Below, piece after piece: positions 33,543-42,796 of a stretch of 64,000 nt of DNA; the first letter of the stretch is position 1; every line of letters begins with the position of its first letter. The notes beneath the pieces were generated by a model, which saw only the letters and a program-made list of their open reading frames with translations, was not told where the DNA came from and made no database searches. Location of the stretch: assembly GCF_001678675.1 (NCBI RefSeq), contig NZ_LZRN01000008.1:87097-151096 (forward strand), given 5' to 3'. Made by a program: the position numbers and the translations under genes. The DNA is from Gelidibacter algens (GTDB taxonomy: Bacteria; Bacteroidota; Bacteroidia; Flavobacteriales; Flavobacteriaceae).

Positions 33543-33932
33543 ATGGGATTATTTGATAAATTATTTAGTGGTTCAAACGAACCGAAACAAGAAGACGCCA
33601 CACCTTGGATTGATTTGAATACTTTAGAACAATTGGAAATGATAAAGGAGCGTTCCAAAACAAAAACACAATTCGTTTTTAAGCACTCTACACGCTGCGG
33701 TATTAGCAGAATGGTCATTAGTCAATTTAAAAGAGATTATCAGCTTTCAGAAACTGAGGCTGATCTTTATTATTTGGATTTGTTGAATTACAGAGAAATT
33801 TCTTCTGCGATTGCTGAAACATTTAAGGTGATGCATGAATCGCCACAACTACTCATTATTAAGAATGGAGTAGTGGTAGCCAATAAAAGCCATGGCGGAA
33901 TTAATGAGTTGGACTTGCAGAAGTTTGTTTGA
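33543..33932 (+). CDS. ytxJ: Bacillithiol-system redox protein YtxJ
   Basis: This 129-residue cytosolic thioredoxin-fold protein belongs to the YtxJ (DUF2847) group, monothiol bacilliredoxin-like proteins in organisms using bacillithiol. The single active-site cysteine C52 lies in FKHSTRCGISRMV, and the cis-proline region is HESPQLLIIKNG (about residues 98-109). It is divergent from clpB, sharing a 344-bp upstream gap, which fits oxidative or protein-damage stress. No bacillithiol biosynthesis gene (bshA, bshB, bshC) lies in this window. Confidence 0.85.
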   Translation: MGLFDKLFSGSNEPKQEDATPWIDLNTLEQLEMIKERSKTKTQFVFKHSTRCGISRMVISQFKRDYQLSETEADLYYLDLLNYREISSAIAETFKVMHESPQLLIIKNGVVVANKSHGGINELDLQKFV

Positions 33933-34044
33933 TGCAATTGTGATGATTGATAGTAGTGACTTAGAGACAGGACCTCAGGAATGATTATCTCATATAGGCT
34001 TTTAACATCATAAATTTTTAAAGAACATTGTATAAGAATACAAA

Positions 34045-34075
34045 AACTCCCAAATCAAATTTTGGGAGTTTCTCA
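34045..34075. terminator. Bidirectional terminator between ytxJ and the lipoprotein gene
   Basis: A perfect 10-bp stem AACTCCCAAA / TTTGGGAGTT (34045-34054 with 34061-34070) has A residues on one side and T-rich sequence on the other, so it can serve both converging genes. Confidence 0.85.
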
Positions 34076-34083
34076 TTTTAGGC

Positions 34084-35259
34084 TCAAATTTTATAAGTAC
34101 TGATAATCTGTTTTAGTTTCAGTTTTAGGTCTTCACCGGTATCATAAACCATATCGGCATCAGAAGGGAAGCGGAGACGCTTGTTTTGTAGTAAATCAAG
34201 ATCGTTCTGGTTCAGCGCACGTTTGTCGCCCTTTACAATAGCATAGAAGTTTTCGAAAACGAATTCACTTGAAATTGGAAACACATCCAAAGTTTGGTTG
34301 TTTCTCAAGTCCAAATAGACGATATCTGCAATCACTTGGGTCGACTTCAATTGGTGATATTCAAAATATCTGGCTCTCGCCTGAACTATCTTGTCAATTT
34401 TGATGTCATTGCCCAGGCTGTCTTTGGCCACATTGCCAGCACGATCCAACTTGTAGTTCCAGCCGTCAACAAATTCCTTTTCTCTCAGTACTTCTTTTTC
34501 GTGAAGCTTTTCTGGAGACACATTGATGCGTTTTAGTTGTAGAACCATGGCATAATCGTAGTCAAGATCCTGTGCAGGATTAGCGTGATAAACCGTCCAA
34601 AATTGGTTCAAACCGTAAGTGTCAAAATTTAAGAGGTCATCTTCCAGTCGCTTTGGTATTATTTGGTCGGTTTGATTCTCAATGGTTACAATAATGTAGT
34701 CAGTTCCACGCTTGTGTGACGCTTCCATTAAATTGCGAGTGTCTTTATACTTAGGGTTGATGTGATCAATATATTGAAAGGTGCTGTACGCTTCCTTAAG
34801 ATCGTCCTTAATGTCAGAATCTAGGAGGGCCAGTCCATTCTTGTACATATGCTCAGAAACTGCAAGGCGTGAATCAACAATAGCATTGCTGTAATCAGTA
34901 AAGCTAAATTGTATGTTTTTACCATTAACCTTTAATGGCAATACCGGTTTTATGGCTTCCTGACGTGCATCCAAATTCAGATAAAGGTCATAAATAGCTT
35001 TGTAATGTTCTGGATTGCCATCTTTTTTAAGGTGATTGATATTTTTTAGATCGCGTTCAGCAGCTTTTTCATAGGCAGTTTTAAGTAGTACTACAAAATC
35101 TTGCTTACGGTCTTTATCCTTGTTGTTTTCAAGTTTTCGTAACGCCTCCCCAATGGCTTGGTTATAATTTCCAGAATGAAGGGCCTGCGCAATTTGTTTT
35201 TTACCGCTACAAGAAACGAGCAGTGTTACAAGTAGTGTAAAGAGTAGAAATTTTTTCAT
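34084..35259 (-). CDS. TPR-like lipoprotein, function unknown
   Basis: This 391-residue lipoprotein has the SpII signal MKKFLLFTLLVTLLVSCS, lipidated at C17. Residues 25-90 look like a TPR-type helical repeat (LHSGNYNQAIGEALRKLEN). The central and C-terminal parts are mixed alpha/beta with no recognisable active site. I know similar proteins in flavobacteria only as conserved hypotheticals. It is a single gene between a terminator and the fahA 3' repeat element; no functional partner is suggested by context. Confidence 0.72.
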   Translation of the reverse strand: MKKFLLFTLLVTLLVSCSGKKQIAQALHSGNYNQAIGEALRKLENNKDKDRKQDFVVLLKTAYEKAAERDLKNINHLKKDGNPEHYKAIYDLYLNLDARQEAIKPVLPLKVNGKNIQFSFTDYSNAIVDSRLAVSEHMYKNGLALLDSDIKDDLKEAYSTFQYIDHINPKYKDTRNLMEASHKRGTDYIIVTIENQTDQIIPKRLEDDLLNFDTYGLNQFWTVYHANPAQDLDYDYAMVLQLKRINVSPEKLHEKEVLREKEFVDGWNYKLDRAGNVAKDSLGNDIKIDKIVQARARYFEYHQLKSTQVIADIVYLDLRNNQTLDVFPISSEFVFENFYAIVKGDKRALNQNDLDLLQNKRLRFPSDADMVYDTGEDLKLKLKQIISTYKI

Positions 35260-35324
35260 AATTCTGGATTTAGTGGGGGTTTATTGATGGTGAAAACCAA
35301 AAGATGTGCCAAACGTGAAAAGTT

Positions 35325-35456
35325 AGGAAGCTTGACGCTTGAAGCCTGAAGTGTGGAGAGCGAAGAACAATTTAGTTAAAACAGAAAAAAGCACGAAAAT
35401 AAGTTGCTACCAATCTTCGTGCTTCCAGCTTCTAACTTCTTTCTAATTACTTCTTC
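35325..35456. repeat. Heptamer-periodic inverted repeat overlapping the fahA 3' end
   Basis: The left arm (35325-35366) is a run of 7-bp units AGGAAGC, TTGACGC, TTGAAGC, CTGAAGT, GTGGAGA, GCGAAGA. The right arm (35415-35456) has the opposite strand form: CTTCGTG, CTTCCAG, CTTCTAA, CTTCTTT and on. The right arm continues into the last codons of fahA. Confidence 0.8.
35385..35422 (-). terminator. Terminator after fahA
   Basis: On the minus strand the stem GCACGAA / TTCGTGC (35416-35422 with 35391-35397) is followed by six T. The loop is 18 nt long, so efficiency is uncertain. Confidence 0.65.
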
Positions 35457-36742
35457 TTTTTCTTCTGATTATAAATGGGCAACAACTGTGTGGAGACTTC
35501 ACCAAAACCAATTCTGGTGCCATCTTTTTCACAATGTCCCCTCATTATAACCGTGTCATAGTCATTGATAAATTTACGTTCTGAACCATCTTTCATTTTC
35601 AACGGTTTCTCGCCGCGCCAGGTCAATTCCAACATAGAACCAAAGGATTCTTCTGCAGGACCAGAAATGGTACCGCTACCCATCATATCACCTGAATTCA
35701 CAGGACATCCATTCACGGTGTGGTGGGCCAATTGCTGTGACATATTCCAATACATATATTTGAAATTGGACTTGCTCACAATAGTTTCCTTCGCATTTTT
35801 TGGACGGATTGCGACCTCTAAATTGATATCATAACCTTTTTTTCCTTTAGATTGTAGATAAGGCAAAAGAGGTTTGATAGGCTTCGGACTCTCTACTTTG
35901 AAAGGCTCAATGGCATCAAGGGTTACAATCCAAGGCGACATGGAAGAGGCGAAATTTTTAGCCAAGAACGGTCCTAAAGGTACATATTCCCATTTTTGAA
36001 TATCGCGTGCTGACCAATCGTTAAAAAGAACCAGTCCGAAGATATATTCTTCCGCTTCATTAACAGGAATTGGTTCACCCAAATCGTTGGCATCTGTGGT
36101 AATGAACGCCATCTCCAATTCGAAATCGACCAAATTGGAAGGCCCAAAAACAGGTTCTTTCGCACCATCGGGCATTGTTTGTCCCTGAGGCCTGTGTACA
36201 GGAATTCCCGAAGGAATAATTGAAGAACTACGGCCATGATATCCTACAGGAATGTGCAACCAGTTTGGCATGAGCGCATTTTCAGGATCTCTGAACATCG
36301 TCCCTACGTTTTTGGCATGTTCTATGCTCGAGTAAAAATCAGTGTAATCACCAATTTGAACAGGCAATTGCATTTCAATTTCATCCAATCTAAAACAAAC
36401 GATTTCCTTTTGTTTGATATTATTTTTTAATGTGGTGTTGTTGCTGTCAAAAACTTCAGCGATTCTATCCCTAACGGCACGCCATGTTTTACGGCCATCG
36501 GCAATAAAATCATTTAAGGTGTCTTGAAGAAAAATATCGTCAGTAAGTGGGATACCCTCAAAATAACCAAGCTGATGTAAAGCACCAAGATCAATGGCGG
36601 TGTCACCAATACGTGTACCAATGGTAATGATGTCATCTCGAGTTAAAAAAACACCAAATGGGATGTTTTGTATAGGGAAATCTGAATTCTTTCCAACGTG
36701 AAGCCAAGATGTTCTATCGGGATTATTTGCTGATAAAGGCAT
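35447..36742 (-). CDS. fahA: Fumarylacetoacetase
   Basis: This enzyme hydrolyses fumarylacetoacetate to fumarate and acetoacetate, the last step of tyrosine/phenylalanine breakdown. The 431-residue protein has the N-terminal SH3-like domain (about 1-115), then the FAH catalytic domain. IPVGYHGRSSSI holds the catalytic histidine, and DFELEMAF and FNDWSARDIQKWE provide the metal ligands; NSGDMMGSGTISG lies further on. The C-terminus ends in five lysines, encoded inside the heptamer repeat. The other tyrosine-pathway genes are not next to it. A -7 box lies 35 bp upstream. Confidence 0.95.
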   Translation of the reverse strand: MPLSANNPDRTSWLHVGKNSDFPIQNIPFGVFLTRDDIITIGTRIGDTAIDLGALHQLGYFEGIPLTDDIFLQDTLNDFIADGRKTWRAVRDRIAEVFDSNNTTLKNNIKQKEIVCFRLDEIEMQLPVQIGDYTDFYSSIEHAKNVGTMFRDPENALMPNWLHIPVGYHGRSSSIIPSGIPVHRPQGQTMPDGAKEPVFGPSNLVDFELEMAFITTDANDLGEPIPVNEAEEYIFGLVLFNDWSARDIQKWEYVPLGPFLAKNFASSMSPWIVTLDAIEPFKVESPKPIKPLLPYLQSKGKKGYDINLEVAIRPKNAKETIVSKSNFKYMYWNMSQQLAHHTVNGCPVNSGDMMGSGTISGPAEESFGSMLELTWRGEKPLKMKDGSERKFINDYDTVIMRGHCEKDGTRIGFGEVSTQLLPIYNQKKKKK

Positions 36743-36777
36743 AATGTTGCTGTTATTTAGTATTTATTAAATGAATT

Positions 36778-36785
36778 CAAACGTA
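36778..36785 (-). promoter_or_regulatory. -7 box of the fahA promoter
   Basis: On the minus strand TACGTTTG matches TAnnTTTG, 35 bp before the fahA start. Confidence 0.6.
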
Positions 36786-36884
36786 CATTATTTTTTTTAA
36801 ATTTAAAAACTAAAAAAAGACTTAAAATTGCGTTGTTTTTGATCAAATTTCAATTCGATTATTTTCAGATAGAAAAAATCGTAT

Positions 36885-36919
36885 TTTGTCTTAATTAAGT
36901 ATTGTATTTAGTACTTTTG
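36885..36919 (+). promoter_or_regulatory. Promoter of glyA
   Basis: TTTG (36885-36888) and TACTTTTG (36912-36919) are 23 bp apart, the same spacing as the bamD promoter. The predicted leader is about 54 nt. Confidence 0.7.
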
Positions 36920-36977
36920 GAAAAAATAAAAGCATTTGTAAAATTACTTTTCAAGACGACTAAATAAACACACAATT

Positions 36978-38249
36978 ATGCAACGCGACCAACAGATATT
37001 TGAGCTTATCGAGGCAGAAAAAGAAAGACAATTACACGGTTTAGAACTTATTGCTTCAGAAAATTTCGTCAGCGATCAGGTGATGGAAGCCGCAGGATCA
37101 GTTTTGACCAATAAATACGCCGAAGGGTATCCTGGAAAGCGTTATTATGGCGGTTGTGAAATTGTAGATGAGGTGGAGCAAATTGCTATTGACCGCGCCA
37201 AAACGTTATTTGGTGCCGCGTATGCCAACGTGCAACCACACTCGGGAAGTCAAGCAAACACTGCGGTGTACTCTATGTGCTTAAAACCTGGTGATAAAAT
37301 TCTTGGATTTGATTTGTCCCACGGTGGGCATTTAACCCATGGGTCTCCCGTGAATTTTTCAGGTAAACTCTATAACCCTTCGTTCTATGGTGTTGATAAG
37401 GCCACAGGATTGATTGATTATGATCAATTGGAAGCGACTGCTAAAAAGGAAAAGCCTAAAATGATTATTGCCGGAGCATCTGCATATTCTCGTGATATGG
37501 ATTTTAAAGTGTTCAGACAAATTGCGGATCAGGTAGGAGCTGTGTTGTTGGCAGACATTTCCCATCCTGCAGGTATGATTGCCAAGGGTATTTTGAATGA
37601 TCCAATGCCGCATTGTCATGTGGTGACCACCACTACCCATAAAACCTTAAGAGGTCCTAGAGGTGGAATGATTATGATGGGAGAGGATTTTGAAAACCCA
37701 TTCGGGATGAAAACTCCAAAAGGCGATTTGAGAATGATGTCTTCCGTTTTGGATTCTGGTGTTTTTCCTGGAAATCAAGGTGGACCTTTGGAGCACATTA
37801 TTGCTGCAAAAGCGATTGCGTTTGGCGAGGCGTTGACCGATGAGTTTATGCATTATATGTTACAGGTTAAGAAAAATGCCGCTGCTATGGCAAAAGCATT
37901 TGTTGACAGAGACTATCACATCATCTCTGGCGGAACAGATAACCATATGATGTTGATCGATTTGAGAAACAAGAATATTACCGGGAAAGATGCGGAACAA
38001 GCTTTGGTAAAAGCAGATATTACGGTCAATAAAAATATGGTTCCTTTCGATGACAAATCCCCATTTGTGACTTCCGGAATCAGAATAGGAACGCCTGCAA
38101 TTACAACTAGAGGATTGAAAGAAGCAGATATGGATACTATTGTTGGGTTGATTGATGAGGTGATCAAAAATCACGATAATAAAACCAAGCTCGATGCTGT
38201 TGGTGAAAAAGTGAATGCGATGATGAAAGGGATGCCTTTGTTTGCTTAG
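36978..38249 (+). CDS. glyA: Serine hydroxymethyltransferase
   Basis: GlyA interconverts serine and glycine with tetrahydrofolate and feeds one-carbon metabolism. The 423-residue PLP enzyme has [12 protein letters not shown] (about residues 24-35), the glycine-rich region [12 protein letters not shown], and the PLP lysine in [16 protein letters not shown] (about 215-230). All family landmarks are present. It is a single gene with its own promoter and a very strong terminator. No glycine riboswitch is visible in the short leader. Confidence 0.98.
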   Translation: MQRDQQIFELIEAEKERQLHGLELIASENFVSDQVMEAAGSVLTNKYAEGYPGKRYYGGCEIVDEVEQIAIDRAKTLFGAAYANVQPHSGSQANTAVYSMCLKPGDKILGFDLSHGGHLTHGSPVNFSGKLYNPSFYGVDKATGLIDYDQLEATAKKEKPKMIIAGASAYSRDMDFKVFRQIADQVGAVLLADISHPAGMIAKGILNDPMPHCHVVTTTTHKTLRGPRGGMIMMGEDFENPFGMKTPKGDLRMMSSVLDSGVFPGNQGGPLEHIIAAKAIAFGEALTDEFMHYMLQVKKNAAAMAKAFVDRDYHIISGGTDNHMMLIDLRNKNITGKDAEQALVKADITVNKNMVPFDDKSPFVTSGIRIGTPAITTRGLKEADMDTIVGLIDEVIKNHDNKTKLDAVGEKVNAMMKGMPLFA

Positions 38250-38291
38250 TTAGTAGCGTACGTCTTTCTAGAAAAAGAATAATAGTAGATC

Positions 38292-38328
38292 AAACCTTTC
38301 AGGTTTTAAAAACCTGAAAGGTTTTTTT
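38292..38328 (+). terminator. Terminator after glyA
   Basis: A long perfect stem AAACCTTTCAGGTTTT (38292-38307) pairs with 38309-38324 and is followed by T residues. Confidence 0.9.
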
Positions 38329-38384
38329 ATGTCCGGTTGTTCTAGCCATTTTAGAAGTCAATAAGAACCTTCGCAATTAGGTAA

Positions 38385-39947
38385 TCATTCCTCAAAAACT
38401 ACATGTTGGTATGCCCCCAAATCTGGAGAAGCGTTTCGAGATACTTTCAAAATATCAAACGGTACTTGATTTGAAAATACATTATTTCCAATCACATTTA
38501 TAGCTGCAGATGCTTCTCCAATAATCAATTTGTTCTTTGAAGGGTCCTTAAAATTAGGATCTTCATTGAATACAATATTCTCATATAAAGCAGGATTGCT
38601 AAAATCATAATTGGGATCAGATCCAAACCTGTTGTTTGAATCTTGAAACCTGATCAAACTATTGGTGAATTTAAAGTTGAAATCGGCAGCTTCTTCCTGT
38701 TCTAAAAGAAACTCTGGATTGTCATTTCCATAAATGATGCAGTTGTTAAAGTTGGCTGCAGTTAGCGGATTGGTCACTACGGTTTCGTCTTCTAATATTA
38801 AGAAGTTGTTGAGGTAGAGCGCAGGAAACTGTCTAAAACTACTGGACCAGTAATTGGCAATCGTGCAATGGGTAAGATTGTATGCACCGCCATAAGTGCC
38901 TGCAAAAGATGATTGCCCAGCATTGTTAATCACTAGGTTTTCAGCAGTAATAGAAGTGGCACGCCCTAGAATTCCGAAATTACTTGAGTTATAAATTTTA
39001 GTATTGGTAATGGTGAGTTTTGGAATAACGGTATTCGGATTGTTCTCTGCTAAAATACCAATAGTAGCATTTTTGATGGTTGCAAAATTGATATCATTCT
39101 GTTTACTGCCCTGAAACAACCAAATCGTTCCCCATTGTCCCGGAATGTTTTCAAACAAGGGCTCCAGACGATCACTTTCAAAAATTACTTCATTTGCCAG
39201 AGACGTCTGGTCAGGACTAAATTGTCCGTTCACCTTTAAGGACGCATTTTTGGTAACCACTAAGCCTGAATTTGCATGAAAATGGACGCGGGCACCAGCA
39301 TTAATAGTCAAGGTTTTATTTTCTCCAACGGCAGCATAGCCATAAATAACATACGGTTTCTCATTTGTAAAAGTGAGTTCATCATCTCTTAAAAACCGTC
39401 CCTGAATGCCTGTTTGGTCATCAGTACCATCGCCGTCTACATCAAAACTTAAGGTTTCCACGACACCCTCTGCATCTTTATTAGGATATATAAAAACAGC
39501 ATCCTTCACCAAGGTGACGACCTCTACTTTTTGAAAATTGGATCCGCTGTCAAATTCTATGGCATCTGTATACAGAAATTGATTGTCTGCGGTGATCACG
39601 CTTTGGATGTCAATGGTGGTTTCTATAAAAATGTACACACTGTCTCTTGCCAAAATCTCCACATTTTGAAACTCCTTACCTGCAATACCATCCACATTGA
39701 GGCGGTAATTGGACGCTTGTCCTTGACTTAAACGCAATGTCGGAATGGAAATATCAGTATTACTGCGGTTATAAACTTTCAAATTATAGGTGCTGGAGCC
39801 AATATTTGTAAAAACCGTATCTAAGTATACGGTATCTTTTGAAAACTTCAAAGCGCCTTGGCTAGGTTGAAACTCGAAGTCTTTTCGGCACGAACTCCAC
39901 AAAAGTAAAATGGAAATGGTAAAGATGAAGTATAGGCTTCTTTTCAT
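38385..39947 (-). CDS. Lipoprotein with right-handed beta-helix repeats
   Basis: This 520-residue lipoprotein starts at ATG 39947 with the SpII signal MKRSLYFIFTISILLLWSSC. An N-terminal beta domain is followed from about residue 200 by repeated short strands of the parallel beta-helix (pectate-lyase-like) type, such as FATIKNATIGILAENNP and LVINNAGQSSFAGTYGG. The final NASPDLGAYQ motif is common at the end of such choice-of-anchor or beta-helix surface proteins. A DxDGDGxxD calcium-loop-like stretch (about residue 175) lies in the first part. The substrate or ligand is unknown. A TTG at 39959 is in frame but less likely as start. Confidence 0.78.
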   Translation of the reverse strand: MKRSLYFIFTISILLLWSSCRKDFEFQPSQGALKFSKDTVYLDTVFTNIGSSTYNLKVYNRSNTDISIPTLRLSQGQASNYRLNVDGIAGKEFQNVEILARDSVYIFIETTIDIQSVITADNQFLYTDAIEFDSGSNFQKVEVVTLVKDAVFIYPNKDAEGVVETLSFDVDGDGTDDQTGIQGRFLRDDELTFTNEKPYVIYGYAAVGENKTLTINAGARVHFHANSGLVVTKNASLKVNGQFSPDQTSLANEVIFESDRLEPLFENIPGQWGTIWLFQGSKQNDINFATIKNATIGILAENNPNTVIPKLTITNTKIYNSSNFGILGRATSITAENLVINNAGQSSFAGTYGGAYNLTHCTIANYWSSSFRQFPALYLNNFLILEDETVVTNPLTAANFNNCIIYGNDNPEFLLEQEEAADFNFKFTNSLIRFQDSNNRFGSDPNYDFSNPALYENIVFNEDPNFKDPSKNKLIIGEASAAINVIGNNVFSNQVPFDILKVSRNASPDLGAYQHVVFEE

Positions 39948-39972
39948 TGTGTATTTCAATAGATATGAATTT

Positions 39973-39980
39973 CAAAAATA
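39973..39980 (-). promoter_or_regulatory. -7 box of the beta-helix lipoprotein gene
   Basis: On the minus strand TATTTTTG matches TAnnTTTG, 25 bp before the ATG at 39947. This makes the downstream ATG the natural start. Confidence 0.6.
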
Positions 39981-40136
39981 TAACTTTTGAATTTATGAAG
40001 TTGTATGAAGCAGTTAATTAATTTATCGGTTCCCATGTTGATAAAAATGGTCAGTGGAATTTACGATGTACCACTATCTTCTTGTTCCATAAAATCGGTA
40101 GTTTCTAAACATTTTTAGACTTGAAAAGGCTATCTT

Positions 40137-40889
40137 CTACTGCTTTTGACTTTCAATTAAAATATCTCGAAAATCCTTGCTGTACTCCAAAAATTTATCA
40201 ATGAGGTAGATTTTGTTGTCAGGACGTAAAAGCCGGGAAGATATTTCTTTCGTTTCACAATAGGCAAAAAAGAGATGCTTATAATCTTTGGTAATGTTCA
40301 AATCTAAAACCAAAAACGTGTCGGTGAAGAACTTGTCTTTTTTGAAGAGCGTATCGAGATCTTCTGAGGTAATATCAAATGCGACTGCCTCTGATTCTTT
40401 TGGGGTTTTACGTTTGAAAAGTTTTTTAATGCGCCTTCCAATTTCTAATATATCTATTGGTCCGCTGTTGGCATTGGGTCTTCTATATAAATGGGGGTTT
40501 TTCTCAACATCAGTTTTAAACTGCTGCTTTATTGTCTTTGTCGTTTCCTTCTCATCCATTTCTTTTGATGCGATGCGGGCTTGGAGATCAACTTCATCCA
40601 ATTCATTCAATATTTTTTTGAGCTCAAACACTTGTGTTCCGTCTAAGTGTGATTCATTGACCACCAATTGTTTGGTGTGATGAAACAACGAGCTAAAAAT
40701 GAGCGTATCATTAATTTTGGCATAGATGTCAAAGTTGCCATTGGCGTCAGTAGAGGTGATGCTCTTTGAGGTGACGTTCATGATTTTAGCTCCAGTGATC
40801 GGTGCTTCATCGTCATAGAGTGTACCAGAAATATTTTGTGAAAGCACAATTGTGGAACACAGGCAAAAGAGAAAGGTAATTTTAGTCAC
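40137..40889 (-). CDS. Secreted protein with carboxypeptidase-like regulatory domain
   Basis: This 250-residue protein has a signal peptide (MTKITFLFCLCSTIVLSQ). Residues 20-95 form a carboxypeptidase-D regulatory-like beta-sandwich (ISGTLYDDEAPITGAKIMNV, SITSTDANGNFDIYA), a fold common on Bacteroidota outer-membrane proteins. The remaining 150 residues are charged and helical with no known domain. Unlike full outer-membrane proteins with this N-terminus, it has no beta barrel, so it is probably periplasmic. The neighbours give no functional hint. Confidence 0.7.
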   Translation of the reverse strand: MTKITFLFCLCSTIVLSQNISGTLYDDEAPITGAKIMNVTSKSITSTDANGNFDIYAKINDTLIFSSLFHHTKQLVVNESHLDGTQVFELKKILNELDEVDLQARIASKEMDEKETTKTIKQQFKTDVEKNPHLYRRPNANSGPIDILEIGRRIKKLFKRKTPKESEAVAFDITSEDLDTLFKKDKFFTDTFLVLDLNITKDYKHLFFAYCETKEISSRLLRPDNKIYLIDKFLEYSKDFRDILIESQKQ

Positions 40890-40981
40890 TAAGCGGTCGG
40901 ATTGGTTGTCTTCAAATTAAACGAATTAAAGCCTTTAAAAATGTTTTGTTAAGAGACTTTAACAGCGCTTTTAATCAATAT

Positions 40982-41371
40982 TTAACTAAAAAGGGTTCTG
41001 ATTTCTTCGGTAATTCTAGAAGGTTTCATGGTTTTTTGAGAAATGAGGCACCAAGTTGTTTCTGAGGATGTTAAAAGTTTGTCGGTATTTTTATCATAAA
41101 TCTCAACCATCCTAATACAAGTGACACCACCTGATTTTTTGATATAAGTTTTGAGTTTGAGCACATCACCTAAGATAGCGGGATTTTTATAGTCGATGTG
41201 GTGTTTGAGAAGGACCCAAAAGTAATCGTCAATAATTTCTTTGGTGGCTTTTGCATGCCAATGATGTTCTGCAATATCTTGCACCCATTGCACATAGCGG
41301 ACATTATTGACATGATTGAGATTGTCTAAATCATCTTGGGCTACAATGATGTGTTCTTCGAAGGTTTTCAT
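40982..41371 (-). CDS. Acyl-CoA thioesterase, hot-dog fold (YbgC/FatA-like)
   Basis: This 129-residue single hot-dog domain hydrolyses acyl-CoA or acyl-ACP thioesters; chain length is unknown. The 4HBT-type catalytic region is DDLDNLNHVNNVRYVQW (about residues 12-28), with the N-H pair and the opening aspartate. A long frame starts at a TTG at 41389, but ATG 41371 (MKTFEEH) gives the usual family length. It is a single gene, transcribed from a region with only a variant -7 box (TACTTTTA at 41390-41397). Confidence 0.85.
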   Translation of the reverse strand: MKTFEEHIIVAQDDLDNLNHVNNVRYVQWVQDIAEHHWHAKATKEIIDDYFWVLLKHHIDYKNPAILGDVLKLKTYIKKSGGVTCIRMVEIYDKNTDKLLTSSETTWCLISQKTMKPSRITEEIRTLFS

Positions 41372-41466
41372 TTGATATGGATTAATCAATAAAAGTAAAG
41401 TTTATTCTTTCTTTCTAAAAACATTTATGGAATTTTAAAGAACTTTTACCTTTGAAGATTAAAAAA

Positions 41467-42501
41467 CTATTTAACAAATACCTCTACCTCAAACATTTTA
41501 TCCCAATCCTTTCCGGTCACAAAAATAGTCTTGGTATCTGGGTTGTAGGCAATACCGTTCAAGACGTCCAATTCTGGATGTTGTTTGACCAATTTTTGAA
41601 GTGGCGAAAAATCAATGACACCTTCCACAGCACCATTTTCAGGATTGATGATCAGTACCCCATTGCGTTGATAGATGTTGGCGTAGATTTTTCCGTTTAT
41701 AAATTCCAATTCGTTCAAACCATCAATTTTCCCTGTGTTTGTGTAAATTTGGATATGGTCTTCTTCGGCAAGTGTTTCTGAGTTCAGTTTCCAAATGTTG
41801 TTGGTCCCGTCCGTTTTATAGATCACTTTTCCGTCGTTACCCAATCCCCAGCCTTCTTTGCTTTTCCCATAATTAAAGCTCCCGGTTTTTTCCAAAGTCT
41901 CCGTATCATAAATAAACCCGATATTTTCTTTCCAAGTGAGTTGATAGATCTTATCGTTCATAATAGTAAGTCCTTCACCAAAAAACTGAGTACCTAAATT
42001 CACATTTTTAAGAACTTCACCTGTTTTATAATCTATTTTTCTAAGTTTAGATTCGCCGTATTGTCCAGTGCTTTCATATAAAATACCGTTATAAAACTCT
42101 AATCCTTGAGTGTAGGACGTGATGTCATGTGGGTATTCATTCACTATTTTATAGCTGTAAATTTTAGGGGCAGCATTGTTCAAAATGGTCAATGTTGTTG
42201 ATGCTTCCTCAGTTGTTTCGTCATAGGCAACAATTGCTGTAATGGTGTGCTTTCCGAGGGGCATGTCCTTCGTATTGAAATTCTCGTCAATTGGTTTTGC
42301 ATCCAATTTATAACTTATGCTCTTGATGGTTTTGTTTTTTGGGTTTTGTACGGACAGTTTTATGGTTTCTCCCAGTGCGATAGTGTTGTTTTTAGCATCG
42401 GTTCCAATAGAAAAGATATTTTTTTTACCGTTCGGATTATCACCACACGTCCATAATGTAAGGCTTAAAGCGGTGATTATAAAAAGTTTAATTGCTGACA
42501 T
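41467..42501 (-). CDS. Glutaminyl-peptide cyclotransferase (lipoprotein)
   Basis: This 344-residue protein of the plant/bacterial-type glutaminyl cyclase family forms pyroglutamate at protein N-termini. It is a lipoprotein (MSAIKLFIITALSLTLWTC, C19). An N-terminal Ig-like part (about 30-110) precedes the five-bladed beta-propeller, seen in YTQGLEFYNGILYESTGQYG and FGEGLTIMNDKIYQLTWKE. The closing LDVLNGIAYNPDTKTIFVTG is the family signature. Periplasmic N-terminal cyclisation in Bacteroidota affects exported proteins that start with glutamine after signal cleavage, as several do in this window (S-Q sites). Confidence 0.88.
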   Translation of the reverse strand: MSAIKLFIITALSLTLWTCGDNPNGKKNIFSIGTDAKNNTIALGETIKLSVQNPKNKTIKSISYKLDAKPIDENFNTKDMPLGKHTITAIVAYDETTEEASTTLTILNNAAPKIYSYKIVNEYPHDITSYTQGLEFYNGILYESTGQYGESKLRKIDYKTGEVLKNVNLGTQFFGEGLTIMNDKIYQLTWKENIGFIYDTETLEKTGSFNYGKSKEGWGLGNDGKVIYKTDGTNNIWKLNSETLAEEDHIQIYTNTGKIDGLNELEFINGKIYANIYQRNGVLIINPENGAVEGVIDFSPLQKLVKQHPELDVLNGIAYNPDTKTIFVTGKDWDKMFEVEVFVK

Positions 42502-42555
42502 AGGTATTCTAAATTTTAAGGCAAGGTATTTAAATAAATTCAGTTTAGAAAATCA

Positions 42556-42585
42556 TTGCAAAAGTAGTAAAAGATTGTATCTTTG
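42556..42585 (+). promoter_or_regulatory. Promoter of the SRP RNA gene
   Basis: TTG (42556-42558) and TATCTTTG (42578-42585) are 19 bp apart. The RNA would start about 5 nt after the box, at the first base of its terminal stem. Confidence 0.75.
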
Positions 42586-42589
42586 CAGC

Positions 42590-42688
42590 TGGCAAGTCCT
42601 ACACAACCAGCTCCTGCTGAATCCTCCAGGGCGGGAACGCAGCAAAGGTAAGTGGTCGTAGCGGTGTGATGTAGGTAGCTTGCCTTTT
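42590..42688 (+). ncRNA. ffs: Bacterial small signal recognition particle RNA
   Basis: The RNA, about 98 nt long, targets ribosomes making membrane and secreted proteins to the membrane together with Ffh. The ends pair as GGCAAG (42591-42596) with CTTGCC (42679-42684), followed by T7. The central domain IV has the conserved Ffh-binding pattern CAGGGCGGGAACGCAGCAA (about 42627-42646), with the GGAA tetraloop. A good promoter lies directly upstream, and no protein frame spans the region convincingly. The T-run after the closing stem acts as its terminator. Confidence 0.93.
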
Positions 42689-42796
42689 TTTATGCGCTAT
42701 ACTGAAATCCTTCTCACAGGAAACTTCTTTTAAATATCTTCTTCCTATTTTAGCTTTCAGAAAAGAATCATTTTTCATATTAATTAGTAATTCAGC

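Noticed and set aside
36920..36977. Glycine riboswitch in front of glyA
   Set aside because: The leader is only about 54 nt and has none of the conserved glycine aptamer segments.
42317..42661. A 114-codon plus-strand frame across the cyclotransferase 5' end and the SRP RNA
   Set aside because: It overlaps a clear protein gene and a structural RNA with its own promoter, and its sequence has no protein-like pattern.
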